From Muriiphilus sp048268845 (GTDB lineage: Bacteria > Pseudomonadota > Alphaproteobacteria > Rhodobacterales > Rhodobacteraceae), in assembly GCA_048268845.1 (NCBI GenBank), contig JBLWUQ010000001.1, positions 62,001 to 126,000 on the forward strand: DNA of 64,000 nt, given 5' to 3'. Positions 34,771-43,719 of this stretch are shown piece after piece. The translations under genes and the position numbers were made by a program. Below the pieces are notes generated by a model that searched no databases, was not told the DNA's origin, and was given only the letters and a program-made list of their open reading frames with translations. Positions within the stretch are counted from its first letter, which is position 1; every line of letters begins with the position of its first letter.

Positions 34771-35562
34771 TCAGATTCTTTCGGAGTTGCCGAGATGGAA
34801 GGTGAAATGCGGCCTGCCGCTGGGCTGGAGGTGTTCGCGGCAAGCAATGACGGAAAAGGCGCGGGCGACGAGGGCTTCGGTCAGCACCTCGCCCGGTGGG
34901 CCGAAGGCGAGCGCACGGCCGCCAGACAGAACCAGCACGTCGTCACAGAGGCCCGTAGCGAGATTGAGATCATGCAGGCTGGTGATGACGGTGACGCCAA
35001 GGCCGCGCACGAGGGCCAGCACCTCCAGCTGGTGACGAATGTCGAGGTGGTTGGTGGGCTCGTCGAGGATCAGCAGGCCTGGCTCCTGAGCCAGTGCCCG
35101 CGCCACCATCACGCGTTGCTTTTCCCCACCCGACAAGGTGCCAAGAGCGCGGTCGGACATGGCCGCAAGGTCCAGCCGGTCGAGCGCGCGGGTGACTATT
35201 GCCTCGTCGTGCGCGCCGCCCCCGGCAAAGCCGCGCCGGTGCGGGGTGCGCCCCAGCGCCACGATCTCACGAACCGACAGGGCAAAATCGGTCGGTTGTT
35301 CCTGAAGGACGACGGCTATCCTGCGCGCGGTATCGCGGGCGGACATTTGCCAGATGTCCGCGTCATCGAGCCTGACGTTGCCGTTCCGAGGGCGGTGAAA
35401 CCGATAGAGCATCCGCAACAGCGTGGACTTGCCCGCCCCGTTGGCTCCGACGATACCCAGCATCCGACCGGGTGCCAGGTCAAACCCGATGTCCGTCAGG
35501 ATTGGCGTGCCACCGGGTGGGGACCAGCCCAGATCGCGGACTGACAGGGAAGCGGGGTTCAT
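34771..35562 (-). CDS. ABC transporter ATP-binding protein (FecE/BtuD type)
   Basis: A 263-residue ABC ATPase with Walker A GANGAGKSTLL, signature LSGGEKQRVMVARAL and Walker B LLILDEPTNHLD followed by the switch histidine in TSLHDLNLA. The spacing and the NHLDIRHQLEVL segment are typical of the iron-chelate/B12 subfamily. It overlaps the DUF1636 gene by 4 bases and is followed after three bases by the binding protein. It energises the BtuC-like permease in the same operon. Confidence 0.92.
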   Translation of the reverse strand: MNPASLSVRDLGWSPPGGTPILTDIGFDLAPGRMLGIVGANGAGKSTLLRMLYRFHRPRNGNVRLDDADIWQMSARDTARRIAVVLQEQPTDFALSVREIVALGRTPHRRGFAGGGAHDEAIVTRALDRLDLAAMSDRALGTLSGGEKQRVMVARALAQEPGLLILDEPTNHLDIRHQLEVLALVRGLGVTVITSLHDLNLATGLCDDVLVLSGGRALAFGPPGEVLTEALVARAFSVIACREHLQPSGRPHFTFHLGNSERI

Positions 35563-35960
35563 TGCAGCCGCTCCAGGTCCGACCGGATCACCAGCGAAGG
35601 CACACGGGCCAGCGCCGTCCGACGCAGCTTGCCGGGGCGGCCGGCGACCCTGAACCAGCCCTCGTCAGACGCGGCATATTGCGCGGCAAACGCGACCAGA
35701 TCGTCGATGTCCTCGTCCGGGTCGACATCTCCGAACAGCCAGACCGTCTTGGCCGTGGCGCGATAGGCAACAGTGCAGGGCCGGTCGCATGCCGCGAGGC
35801 AGGCGAAACCCTCAATCTGAAATGCATCGCCCGTGACGCCCACCGCCACGTCGAGCGCGGCGCGCAAACGGCGGATCAGCTCATGGCCGGGCCGACAGTC
35901 CTGTCCCTGATGCCGACACGAGGTGCAGATCGTGATGATGTGTTTGTCTGTTCTGTCCAT
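35559..35960 (-). CDS. DUF1636 metal-binding protein in the cobalamin-riboswitch operon
   Basis: A 133-residue soluble protein with CTSCRHQGQDCRPG at the N-terminus and FACLAACDRPCTVAY in the middle, i.e. a thioredoxin-like ferredoxin cysteine layout as in DUF1636. Members cluster with cobalamin synthesis and corrinoid uptake genes; the role is unproven, perhaps an iron-sulfur or cobalt-binding redox protein acting on imported corrinoids. It is the first gene after the riboswitch, about 150 bases downstream, with a GGAGG six bases before the ATG. Confidence 0.87.
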   Translation of the reverse strand: MDRTDKHIITICTSCRHQGQDCRPGHELIRRLRAALDVAVGVTGDAFQIEGFACLAACDRPCTVAYRATAKTVWLFGDVDPDEDIDDLVAFAAQYAASDEGWFRVAGRPGKLRRTALARVPSLVIRSDLERLQ

Positions 35961-36080
35961 CGGTGCCTCCGCGCGGACGCGGGGCGTGAAGTCGGGACAG
36001 GCTGGTCGTTACGGCGTCAGCCGGTCTTGCCATCTTGGCCTCCATTTCCGGACACCCCGCCCGGGTCAAGTTTCCCTTGA

Positions 36081-36113
36081 TGCCCAAGGGCACCAACGGC
36101 GTCATGTGACGCC
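36081..36113 (-). promoter_or_regulatory. Probable expression platform of the cobalamin riboswitch
   Basis: Directly after the B12 box on the minus strand are two strong palindromes: GGCGTCA/TGACGCC (36098-36113) with a two-base gap and TGCCC/GGGCA (36081-36092). They could form alternative hairpins depending on ligand binding. No T-run is seen, so control at translation or by Rho is more likely. Confidence 0.5.
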
Positions 36114-36114
36114 T

Positions 36115-36287
36115 CAGATGGCAGGTCTCCTGACTTGCGGGTCACAGCTTTCCCGAACCTTCCCAGACCGTTCATCGGGTCCAGTGGCATTCTCGGGGTC
36201 GCTCGCCGCTCACAGTTGCGGGGGCAGTCACGGATTCGGCGCCTGATGGCTCCTCCTCACCGTATTCCCTTTTCATCCCAGGCCGCT
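36115..36287 (-). promoter_or_regulatory. Cobalamin riboswitch
   Basis: On the minus strand the conserved B12 box AGTCAGGAGACCTGCC is at 36120-36135, preceded by GGGAAGG, GCCACTGG and an extended base-paired region ending near 36287. These are the blocks of the AdoCbl aptamer in the right order. The aptamer precedes the DUF1636-ABC operon, which indicates that the operon is shut down when cobalamin is plentiful. Outer limits are approximate. Confidence 0.93.
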
Positions 36288-36507
36288 TTGCGCTTTCCGG
36301 GAACCATCTGTCGGCAAATTGCAGTATTGGAGCCCGGTCGTCAACGCCAACTGCCGCCCTCGTTCCAAATCCACGCAATTGTTGAAGATTTTTGCCGCTT
36401 CAGCGAAAGCTGCCATTCGCTGCATCGCAGGATTTCGCTTGGGCGGGCTCAGACCTGACACTGACCGGCGATGGACCGCACCAAGTTCCTCGCCCCTACG
36501 GCAGATA
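36288..36507. other. Gene-free gap holding the riboswitch promoter
   Basis: About 220 bases between the riboswitch and the stop of the YczE-type gene. The promoter of the riboswitch transcript should be here but no good -35/-10 pair was recognised. A lower-GC part (about 36310-36440) reads like degenerate coding sequence on neither strand convincingly. Confidence 0.4.
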
Positions 36508-37101
36508 TTAATGCGCTCTGCTGCGAAGCTGCAGAATATGCATCCCGATTGCCATTGCCGGCCCAATACCCAAGGCAAAGAAAACCGTGCCCAAGCCCAG
36601 CGTGCCCCCCAAAACCCAACCGATTGCGATGACCGTCAACTCAAGGAGCGTGCGCACGAGTGCGATGGGTCGATTTGTGACAGCCTGAAGCCCGGTCATG
36701 AGGCCATCTCTGGGTCCTGGGCCCAGGTTCGCGATCAGGTATATCGCCCCGCCGAACCCGGTCACCAACACACCCGCCAGAGCCAGCACGGCATTCGCAA
36801 CATACGTCTCAAATCTTGGTAGCAGGGGCAGCGCATGCTCCAGCACCAACGCAATAATGATCACGTTGAGGATCGTTCCCATACCGGGTGTTTGCTTCAG
36901 CGGAATCCACAGGACCAGGACGGACACGCTGATGACAAAGGTCGCAAACCCCAGACTCCAACCTGTGACATTGGTCATCCCTTCGGCGAACACGGTCCAG
37001 GGACTCACGCCAACACCTGCGGTGACCAGCATTGCTTCTCCCAGGCCGAACAGCACCAGACCGATGATCAGAAACACGACCGACGCCAAGGGCGGCCTCA
37101 T
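36508..37101 (-). CDS. YczE/YitT-type integral membrane protein
   Basis: A 197-residue protein with about six hydrophobic segments. Family blocks are FGLGEAMLVTAGVGVSPWTVF at the first helix and ANLGPGPRDGLMTGLQ in the fourth loop, which I associate with the YczE/YyaS/YitT family. In Bacillus subtilis YczE affects non-ribosomal peptide synthesis; the molecular function is unknown. The start at 37101 (MRPPLASVVFLIIG) leads directly into the first helix; 40 more codons upstream are open but have no family similarity. It stands alone between two gene-poor gaps. Confidence 0.8.
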   Translation of the reverse strand: MRPPLASVVFLIIGLVLFGLGEAMLVTAGVGVSPWTVFAEGMTNVTGWSLGFATFVISVSVLVLWIPLKQTPGMGTILNVIIIALVLEHALPLLPRFETYVANAVLALAGVLVTGFGGAIYLIANLGPGPRDGLMTGLQAVTNRPIALVRTLLELTVIAIGWVLGGTLGLGTVFFALGIGPAMAIGMHILQLRSRAH

Positions 37102-37673
37102 GGTGAAAGCCGTTGGCGAACTCCATCGGAGCTTTGGGACCGACGTGACAGAGAGAAAACTCAAAGCTGGATCCAGATGCAAGCGTGAGGTGAGTGGGGG
37201 TTGTGCCAGCTTGGGAAGCACACAGCAAGACTAACACTTGCCGAGCACGCGTGCGAAACACACTGGGCTGCATCTCGTTTGAGCGTCGTGGTTCTCATCC
37301 TTCAACTTTCATCGTCGAAACACGGCAGAACCGTCCTTGCTGCACACGGCAGCATTCGTCGAATAGGGCGCCCAGCCGCCGCCAGCAGCAACGAACGCCA
37401 GGGTCTGTGGGAGGCCGTTGGGTGACCACGAAGCCTGACCGAACGGCCGGCAATGCTGCCTGAATGACGGTCGCGCGGGGATCTCGCCTCGCAATCCACT
37501 CGACAGCCCGCCTCTGCCGACAGGGTCGTGCTGGTCGGTCGCATCATTGACCGCGGCTCCAGGGAAAGCTACGGGCTTTGCTGCACCCGCGATTGAAGAA
37601 ACTGAGATGTATCAATGCATCTGGCGCATTTTCGCGTATTGATGTGGCACCAAGATGAATCTGGAGCGCGACC
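37102..37673. other. Long gene-free region upstream of the MacAB-like operon
   Basis: About 570 bases with no supportable gene. Short frames on both strands lack ribosome sites. The stretch 37290-37500 reads as decayed sequence of the kind found between genes in Rhodobacteraceae. Near its right end an imperfect inverted repeat ATCAATGC (37611-37618) / GCGTATTGAT (37634-37643) lies 30-60 bases before the macA-like start and might be an operator. Confidence 0.5.
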
Positions 37674-38930
37674 ATGGCTGACAAGCGACGCGAAATCGAA
37701 GCCACAATCGGCGTGAGCTCGTCCCGCTACAAGGTGCCGGGATGGGTCTACTATCTGGTGATCGCCGTTGCGGCTGCCGGTGGCATCTATTGGTGGAATG
37801 ACGAGGCTGAGACGCGCCGGACGGTGACGTTTCAGACCGAGGTGATCGGCCGGGCCGATCTGTTGGTCACCGTGACTGCTACCGGCACGATCGAGCCAAC
37901 CAACCTGGTCGAGATATCCTCGGAGCTGTCGGGAACGATGCGCGAGGTCCTTGTTGATTTCAACGACACCGTCACCGCGGGGCAGGTGCTGGCACAACTC
38001 GACATGACCCAGCTCGAGGCGCAACTGGCGGTGCAGACCGCCTCGCATGCGATGGCGCAGGCACAGGTCGCCAGTGCCGAGGCGAGCCTGCTTGAGGCCA
38101 CGTTGAACTACGACACGGTCAAGCAACTGGGCGACCGCGGCATCACCACGCTTGCCAACCAGACCGCCGCCGAGGCCGGGCTGGCGCGTGCCAAGGCGGC
38201 GCTGGCCAATGCCAATGCAAGTCTGGACCTTGCGCAGGCGCAGCTTGAGGCGCAGCAGGCCGAACTGGCGAAAGCGTGCATCTGTTCGCCCATCAACGGC
38301 ATGGTTCTGCGCCGCAACGTTGACGCGGGGCAGATCGTGGCGGCGGCCCTGTCCGCGCCGGTCCTGTTCACCATCGCCGAGGACCTGTCCAAGATGGAAC
38401 TGCACGTCGACGTGTCCGAGGCGGATATCGGCCGTATCGAACCCGGCGATACGGCGACCTTTCGCGTAGACGCCTATGACGAGCAGAGCTTTCCGGCGGT
38501 GATCTCCATGGTCCGCTTCGCCGCCGAAACGATAGACGGCCTGGTCACCTACAAGGCGATTCTGTCGATCGAAAACGAGGACCTGTTGTTGCGGCCGGGC
38601 ATGACCGCAACCGCCGATATCGTCGTGGCGGAATATGAGGATGTGCTTGTCGTTCCGAACGCGGCGCTGCGTTTTGCCCCGCCGCAGGTGGTCGATACAG
38701 CGGATGAGCAAGGGTCCGGCGGCGGCGGGCTTTTCGGCCTGCTCATGCCGTCCAGACCGGGCGGGGATGACCGGGTGCGTTCGGGGCGGAGCGTCTGGGT
38801 GCTGCGCGATGGCTCGGCCGTGGAAGTGCCGGTTGAACGGGGCGACACCGATGGCCGGATGACGCATATCCTGTCCGGCGAGATTGCCGAGGGCGATCTG
38901 GTGATTGTCGACATGGTCGAGGGAAGGTGA
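37674..38930 (+). CDS. MacA-like periplasmic adaptor (HlyD family)
   Basis: A 418-residue membrane-fusion protein. One N-terminal transmembrane helix (about residues 24-42, VYYLVIAVAAAGGIYWW) is followed by a biotinyl-lipoyl-like half motif (TATGTIEPTNLVEISSELSG), a long coiled-coil hairpin rich in Ala and Gln (about residues 110-200), the second lipoyl half (ICSPINGMVLRRNVDAGQIV) and a beta-barrel domain. It links an inner-membrane ABC exporter to an outer-membrane channel. Two bases after its stop begins the partner ATPase. A glycine-rich insertion (SGGGGLFGLL, about residue 345) is unusual. Confidence 0.9.
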   Translation: MADKRREIEATIGVSSSRYKVPGWVYYLVIAVAAAGGIYWWNDEAETRRTVTFQTEVIGRADLLVTVTATGTIEPTNLVEISSELSGTMREVLVDFNDTVTAGQVLAQLDMTQLEAQLAVQTASHAMAQAQVASAEASLLEATLNYDTVKQLGDRGITTLANQTAAEAGLARAKAALANANASLDLAQAQLEAQQAELAKACICSPINGMVLRRNVDAGQIVAAALSAPVLFTIAEDLSKMELHVDVSEADIGRIEPGDTATFRVDAYDEQSFPAVISMVRFAAETIDGLVTYKAILSIENEDLLLRPGMTATADIVVAEYEDVLVVPNAALRFAPPQVVDTADEQGSGGGGLFGLLMPSRPGGDDRVRSGRSVWVLRDGSAVEVPVERGDTDGRMTHILSGEIAEGDLVIVDMVEGR

Positions 38931-38931
38931 C

Positions 38932-39648
38932 GTGGTCGCCGCAACTCCCTTGATCGAATTTCGCGACGTCTCCAAGATCTACGGCCACGGCGAAGCCGAG
39001 GTGCGGGCACTGGACGGTGCAAGCTTCAAGATCGCGGAAGGCGATTTCGTTGCGATCATGGGGCCGTCGGGTTCGGGCAAGTCGACCGCCATGAACCTGA
39101 TCGGCTGTCTCGACAGCCCGACTTCGGGGGAATACCTGTTCAGCGGCGTGCCCGTTGCCAGCCTCGATCGCGACCAGCTCGCGCTGTTGCGCCGGAACTA
39201 TTTCGGCTTCGTGTTTCAGGGCTACAATCTGCTGGCACGCACCTCGGCGCTCGACAACGTCGAGTTGCCGCTGGTCTATAAAGGCATGGGCAGGACCGAG
39301 CGCAGACGACTGGCGCTCGATGCGCTGGCGAAGGTCGGGCTGCAGGGGCGCGAACACCATGACCCGTCCGAATTGTCCGGCGGCCAGCAGCAGCGCGTCG
39401 CGATCGCGCGGGCATTGGTCGGCAGCCCCGAACTGATTCTGGCCGACGAGCCGACCGGCAACCTCGACACCAGGATGTCGCGCGAGATCATGGAGGTCCT
39501 GCGCGACCTGAATGAAGAGGACGGCATGACCATTGTCATGGTCACCCACGAAGAGGACATGGCCGAATATGCCCATCGCCTGATCTGGATGGTCGATGGC
39601 AAGGTCGAGCGTGACGGCAAACCGCTGGGTGGAGGATCGGGGCGATGA
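38932..39648 (+). CDS. MacB-like ABC transporter ATPase
   Basis: A 238-residue ATPase of the LolD/MacB/FtsE group: Walker A GPSGSGKSTAMNLIGCLD, signature LSGGQQQRVAIARAL and Walker B LILADEPTGNLDTRMS. The GTG at 38932 is chosen because GGAAGG lies six bases before it and it follows the adaptor stop at once; an in-frame ATG at 38905 would overlap the adaptor by 26 bases. In MacB the ATPase is fused to the permease; here it is split into two genes that overlap by 4 bases. Confidence 0.92.
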   Translation: MVAATPLIEFRDVSKIYGHGEAEVRALDGASFKIAEGDFVAIMGPSGSGKSTAMNLIGCLDSPTSGEYLFSGVPVASLDRDQLALLRRNYFGFVFQGYNLLARTSALDNVELPLVYKGMGRTERRRLALDALAKVGLQGREHHDPSELSGGQQQRVAIARALVGSPELILADEPTGNLDTRMSREIMEVLRDLNEEDGMTIVMVTHEEDMAEYAHRLIWMVDGKVERDGKPLGGGSGR

Positions 39649-40856
39649 TTCTGGAAACCATCCGACTGGCGGTTCAGGCGATCTTTCGCAACACCCTGCG
39701 CTCGACGCTCACCGTTCTGGGTATCGTGATCGGCGTTGCCGCGGTCATCGCGATGGTCACGGTGGGCGAAGGATCGTCGCGTCAGGTCACCTCCGATGTC
39801 GAGAAGCTGGGCACCAACATCCTGATGGTGACGCCGGGCGGCGGCGGACAGCAGGGGCCGGGTGCGAGAACGGTTGCCAAGGCCTTCACGCTCAAGGACG
39901 TCGACGCGATCATCGAGCAGATCCGCATTGTCGAGACCGCGGCGCCCTATGGCCAATCCTCGGCGATGGCGGTCTTCGGCGCGCAAAGCGCCAGAACGAC
40001 TGTCGTGGGCACCGACAATCGCTACCTCACGGCGATCGACTGGCCGATCGTCATGGGGCGTGAATTCCTGAGCAGCGAGGAAGTATCGGGCAGACCGGTC
40101 TGTATTCTGGGCGAAACCTTGCGCCAGAACCTGTTTGGCAACACCAACCCGATCGGCGAAACCATTCGCCTGAACACTCTGACCTGCCAGGTTGTCGGCC
40201 TGCTCGAAGCCAAGGGCGCGTCGTCGTTCGGAATGGATCAGGACGATGTCCTGGCCCTGCCGATGAAAACCTTCATGCGCCGGGTGACGGGCAGCAACGA
40301 CGTCTCGATGATCTACGTCTCGGTGCGCGACGGCCAGTCAACCACCCGCGCGAAGGTCGAGATCGAGGCACTGATGCGCGAACGTCGGCGTATCTTTGAG
40401 GGTGAGGACGACGATTTCAGCATCATGGACATGAAACAGATCGCGTCGATGCTGAGCGGTATCACCAATGTCCTGACCGGGCTTCTGTCGGCCGTGGCGG
40501 CGGTCAGCCTGCTGGTCGGCGGCATCGGGATCATGAACATCATGCTGGTCTCGGTCACCGAACGCACCCGCGAGATCGGTATTCGACTGGCGGTAGGGGC
40601 TCAGGCGAGCCAGGTGTTGATGCAGTTTCTGGTCGAGGCGATCGTGCTGTCGATGATCGGTGGCTTGATCGGCATTATTCTTGGCCTGGGATTGGCGGCC
40701 CTTACCTCGAACCTGCTGGCGATCCCGTTCCAACCAAACCCGCTGGTGATCGTTGGTGCCTTCCTGTTCTCGCTGGTCGTAGGCATCATTTTTGGCTATT
40801 TCCCGGCGCGTCGCGCGGCGAAGCTCGACCCGATTGAAGCCCTACGGTATCAATAG
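39645..40856 (+). CDS. MacB-like ABC transporter permease (FtsX fold)
   Basis: A 403-residue permease with the MacB topology: one N-terminal helix (VLGIVIGVAAVIAMVTVGEG), a large periplasmic domain (about residues 45-280) and three C-terminal helices with LLVGGIGIMNIMLVSVTERTR and YFPARRAAKLDPIEALRYQ, the standard family end. It works by mechanotransmission with a MacA-type adaptor to export peptides, lipids or toxic compounds. The cargo is unknown and no outer-membrane TolC partner is encoded nearby. Confidence 0.92.
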   Translation: MILETIRLAVQAIFRNTLRSTLTVLGIVIGVAAVIAMVTVGEGSSRQVTSDVEKLGTNILMVTPGGGGQQGPGARTVAKAFTLKDVDAIIEQIRIVETAAPYGQSSAMAVFGAQSARTTVVGTDNRYLTAIDWPIVMGREFLSSEEVSGRPVCILGETLRQNLFGNTNPIGETIRLNTLTCQVVGLLEAKGASSFGMDQDDVLALPMKTFMRRVTGSNDVSMIYVSVRDGQSTTRAKVEIEALMRERRRIFEGEDDDFSIMDMKQIASMLSGITNVLTGLLSAVAAVSLLVGGIGIMNIMLVSVTERTREIGIRLAVGAQASQVLMQFLVEAIVLSMIGGLIGIILGLGLAALTSNLLAIPFQPNPLVIVGAFLFSLVVGIIFGYFPARRAAKLDPIEALRYQ

Positions 40857-41052
40857 AAGCCCGTCGCCCACGAGCCTGATGGCGCCAGTCTCACGGATAC
40901 CAGTTCTGTATGGCGGACTGTGCCGCGAGCAGGATGAAATTCCGGTCCGTCGATACTGCGTCGCGGTGTGCGAGGACCAATCCGAGGTCGTTCGGCGCCG
41001 ATGAAAGACCACGGCCCTGACGGCCGCATGTTCGGCTTGCGAAATGGCCCGT

Positions 41053-41937
41053 TCAGTCCGCCTGCGCCGCAAGCCACTCGGTGCTCGCGGTTATACCGCC
41101 CAGCGGAAAGACATGCGCTCCGGCAATCAGGCTGTCGGGGTTCGCGGCCTTGTGCCGGGCAAGCGCGGTCAGAACCTCGGTCGGCTCGAACGGCCGCAGC
41201 AGCTTGGTCAGATCCTTCGCGCGTTTCTGAAGCACACCCAGCGACGGGCCGACACCACAAGCGATGGCGAACTTGATCAGCGTTTGCAGCTTTGCAGGTC
41301 CTGCCACACCGACATGGATCGGCAGCGTGATCCCCATCGCCGCAAGCCGCTCGGCCCAGGCGATCACCGGCGCGGCGTCGAAGGCAAACTGGGTCGCGAT
41401 GGCCATGTCGATACCGGTTTCTTCGGCGTAGGCCTGTTTCCACATCAGCGCGGCATCGACATTGGCACTCGATCCCCGCGCGTCGATGTCGCCGTTGCCC
41501 TCGGGGTGGCCTGCGACATGCAGACGGGTATAGCCATGTTTCTGGAACAGACCGGTTTCGAGCAGTTGCATCGAGTTCTCGAACGCACCGACGGGCCTGG
41601 CGACGCCGCCCGCCAGAACCAGCGCCTCGCTCACGCCCGCCTCGTCGGCATAGCGGCCGATCCAGCGGTCAAGCTCGGCGGTATCGCGGATGATGCGCGC
41701 CGGGAGATGCGGCATGACCGCGAAACCATCCGCCGACAGGCGTTTGGCCGTCGCCACCATCTCGTCGATCGGGGTGCCCTCGATATGGGCGATATAGACG
41801 CGGCTGCCAGCGGGCAGGAGCGGCTTGAAATCCTCGATCTTGACCGCCGTGCGCGGCATCACCTCGATCGACACGCCGTCGAGAAAACTCGCGAGCAGGC
41901 TCGGACCAGAGCGGTCCAGCAGGTTCACCACAGCCAT
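41053..41937 (-). CDS. Methylenetetrahydrofolate reductase family protein
   Basis: A 294-residue TIM-barrel flavoprotein of the MetF family, which interconverts 5,10-methylene- and 5-methyl-tetrahydrofolate. Recognisable blocks are MVATAKRLSADGFAVMPHLP, LVLAGGVARPVGAFENSMQLL and AIATQFAFDAAPVIAWAERL. It differs from E. coli MetF and resembles the alternative copies found in marine alphaproteobacteria, which can serve C1 or demethylation pathways; no such pathway genes are adjacent, so the role is open. The start at 41937 has a GAGGAGG just upstream. Confidence 0.85.
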   Translation of the reverse strand: MAVVNLLDRSGPSLLASFLDGVSIEVMPRTAVKIEDFKPLLPAGSRVYIAHIEGTPIDEMVATAKRLSADGFAVMPHLPARIIRDTAELDRWIGRYADEAGVSEALVLAGGVARPVGAFENSMQLLETGLFQKHGYTRLHVAGHPEGNGDIDARGSSANVDAALMWKQAYAEETGIDMAIATQFAFDAAPVIAWAERLAAMGITLPIHVGVAGPAKLQTLIKFAIACGVGPSLGVLQKRAKDLTKLLRPFEPTEVLTALARHKAANPDSLIAGAHVFPLGGITASTEWLAAQAD

Positions 41938-42165
41938 AGCCTCCTCCTCAGATCGTTCCACGGCAACCCCGCGCCGTCGTGTCCCGCTTTAACGCCTCCC
42001 GGCCCCGGCACGGATAGCATTTCCGTCACTTCTGCGCTCGTTTCCGCCACGCGCCGATCAGCCCCAGGTGTGCCGCTGGTGGCGCAGGCCGGTTGGGCGC
42101 CGGGGCTTTCCCCGCTGCCGCAACTCCACTAGGCTCGCCGCGACAGGCGAAACGCGGAGGCTATG

Positions 42166-42408
42166 ATGGTTCAACGGCTGCATCTCGTATTCGGGGGCGA
42201 ACTGGTCGATCCGACCAGATCGGTCTTCAAGAACGTGGACGATATCCACGTGGTCGGGATCTATCCGGATTACAAGAGCGCCTATGACGCCTGGAAGTCC
42301 GAAGCCCATCGCACCGTCGACAACGCCCATATGCGCTATTTCATCGCCCATCTGCACCGCCTTCGCGACGAGGGGGCCGAAGCCTCACCGACCGAAGAGC
42401 TGGGCTGA
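42166..42408 (+). CDS. DUF4170 family protein
   Basis: An 80-residue protein with VFGGELVDPTRSVFKNVDDIHVVGIYPDY and AHMRYFIAHLHRL, the DUF4170 pattern of alphaproteobacteria. The family has no known activity but is almost always encoded directly ahead of waaA. Two ATG codons (42163, 42166) follow a GGAGG; the second has the better five-base spacing. waaA begins 13 bases downstream, and the two are certainly co-transcribed with lpxK. Confidence 0.86.
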   Translation: MVQRLHLVFGGELVDPTRSVFKNVDDIHVVGIYPDYKSAYDAWKSEAHRTVDNAHMRYFIAHLHRLRDEGAEASPTEELG

Positions 42409-42421
42409 GCGGGAGCAGCCT

Positions 42422-43717
42422 GTGGCCAGTCGGTCAGGCCTCGCGCTCGCCCTGTTCCTCGCCTCGCGCAAGGCGAACGGACGCGCGCGGGCCGAACGGC
42501 GTCTGGATCGCGGCATCGCGGGCGGGCAGGAAGACCCCGAACGCGGCCACGAACGCCTGGGGGTGACGACGCTGGCGCGGCCCAAGGGCGTCCTGATCTG
42601 GGTCCATGTCGGCAGCGAGGCCGAGGCGCTGGGCCTGCCCGACCTGATCGACCGGCTGCGCGAGGACCGCGAGGATGCCGCGATCCTGATCACGACGGCG
42701 CGGCACGGGCCGGACGAACAGCTTGCCGTGCGCCTGCCGTCGGACGTGATCGTCCAATATTCGCCCTTTCCCGAGGGGCCGGGCGCGGCGGCCTTCATCG
42801 CGCATTGGCGGCCTGCCCTGTGCATCTGGGCCGACAACCGGCTTGACCCGGTGCTGATCGAGGCCACCGACAGTGCCCGGATTCCGATGTTCCTGATCAA
42901 CGCGCGGGTGCCGGAGCGGCCGGGCGGGCGCTGGCTTCCGGGGTTGCGCCGGGCGCTGCTGAAACGCTTTCGCCATGTGCTGGCCGGCGACACGCGCGCG
43001 GTCACGGGGTTGCGCGCGCTCGGTGTGCCCGAAAACCGGATCGAGGCCACCGGGTTCCTGCAGGAAGGCGGCGCACCGCTGCCCTGCAGTCAGGCCGAGC
43101 GCGACGGCCTGGCCGAGGTGCTGGCCGCCCGCCCGGTCTGGCTGGCCGCCGGTGCGACGCGGGACGAGATCCCGATGGTCGTCGAGGCACACAGGCTGGC
43201 GATGCGCCGCTCGCACCGGCTGCTGCTGGTGATCCTGCCGGAACGGATCGAGATCGGTGCGGGGCTTGCCCAAGACCTCGAGGCCGAAGGCTGGGTGGTC
43301 GGTCTGCGCTCCAAGGATGACGACCCGGAACCTGCGGTCGAGATCTTCATCGCCGATCTGCCCGACGAATATGGCTTGTGGTATCGGCTGGCTCCGATCT
43401 CCTTCATGGGCGGATCGCTCACCGGCGACGGCCCCGGCGCGCGCAATCCCTACGAGGCGGCGGCGCTGGGCTCGGCGGTGCTCTATGGCCCGGACATGGG
43501 CCTCTGGCGCGAAAGCTATGAACGGCTGCGCGACAGCGGCGCGGCGCGCGCCGTCAGCGACACCGAGAGCCTGGCGCGCGCGGTCGAGTTCCTGTTGGCG
43601 CCGGACAAGGTGGCGGACATGGCCGCCGCCGCCTGGGAGGTCACGACCAGCGGCGCCGAGGCCACCGACCGGATCGTCGCACTGGTGCGCGATGTGCTGG
43701 ACGAACGGGGCATCTGA
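42422..43717 (+). CDS. waaA: 3-deoxy-D-manno-octulosonic acid (Kdo) transferase
   Basis: A 431-residue family GT30 enzyme that adds Kdo to lipid A precursor at the inner membrane. An N-terminal hydrophobic helix (GLALALFLASRK) is followed by the acceptor domain with VLIWVHVGSEAEALGL and INARVPER, and the CMP-Kdo binding domain ending in FMGGSLTGDGPGARNPYEAAALGSAVLYG. It starts with GTG at 42422 behind GGGAG; earlier in-frame ATG codons fall inside DUF4170. lpxK begins two bases after the stop. Confidence 0.93.
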   Translation: MASRSGLALALFLASRKANGRARAERRLDRGIAGGQEDPERGHERLGVTTLARPKGVLIWVHVGSEAEALGLPDLIDRLREDREDAAILITTARHGPDEQLAVRLPSDVIVQYSPFPEGPGAAAFIAHWRPALCIWADNRLDPVLIEATDSARIPMFLINARVPERPGGRWLPGLRRALLKRFRHVLAGDTRAVTGLRALGVPENRIEATGFLQEGGAPLPCSQAERDGLAEVLAARPVWLAAGATRDEIPMVVEAHRLAMRRSHRLLLVILPERIEIGAGLAQDLEAEGWVVGLRSKDDDPEPAVEIFIADLPDEYGLWYRLAPISFMGGSLTGDGPGARNPYEAAALGSAVLYGPDMGLWRESYERLRDSGAARAVSDTESLARAVEFLLAPDKVADMAAAAWEVTTSGAEATDRIVALVRDVLDERGI

Positions 43718-43719
43718 GG

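Noticed and set aside
37309..37494. Short frames in the gap before the MacAB-like genes
   Set aside because: Length around 60 codons, no start signal, sequence looks like decayed intergenic DNA.
32378..41052. Prophage or integrative element at tRNA-Leu
   Set aside because: No integrase, phage or conjugation gene and no repeated tRNA end were found, so only an accessory region is claimed.
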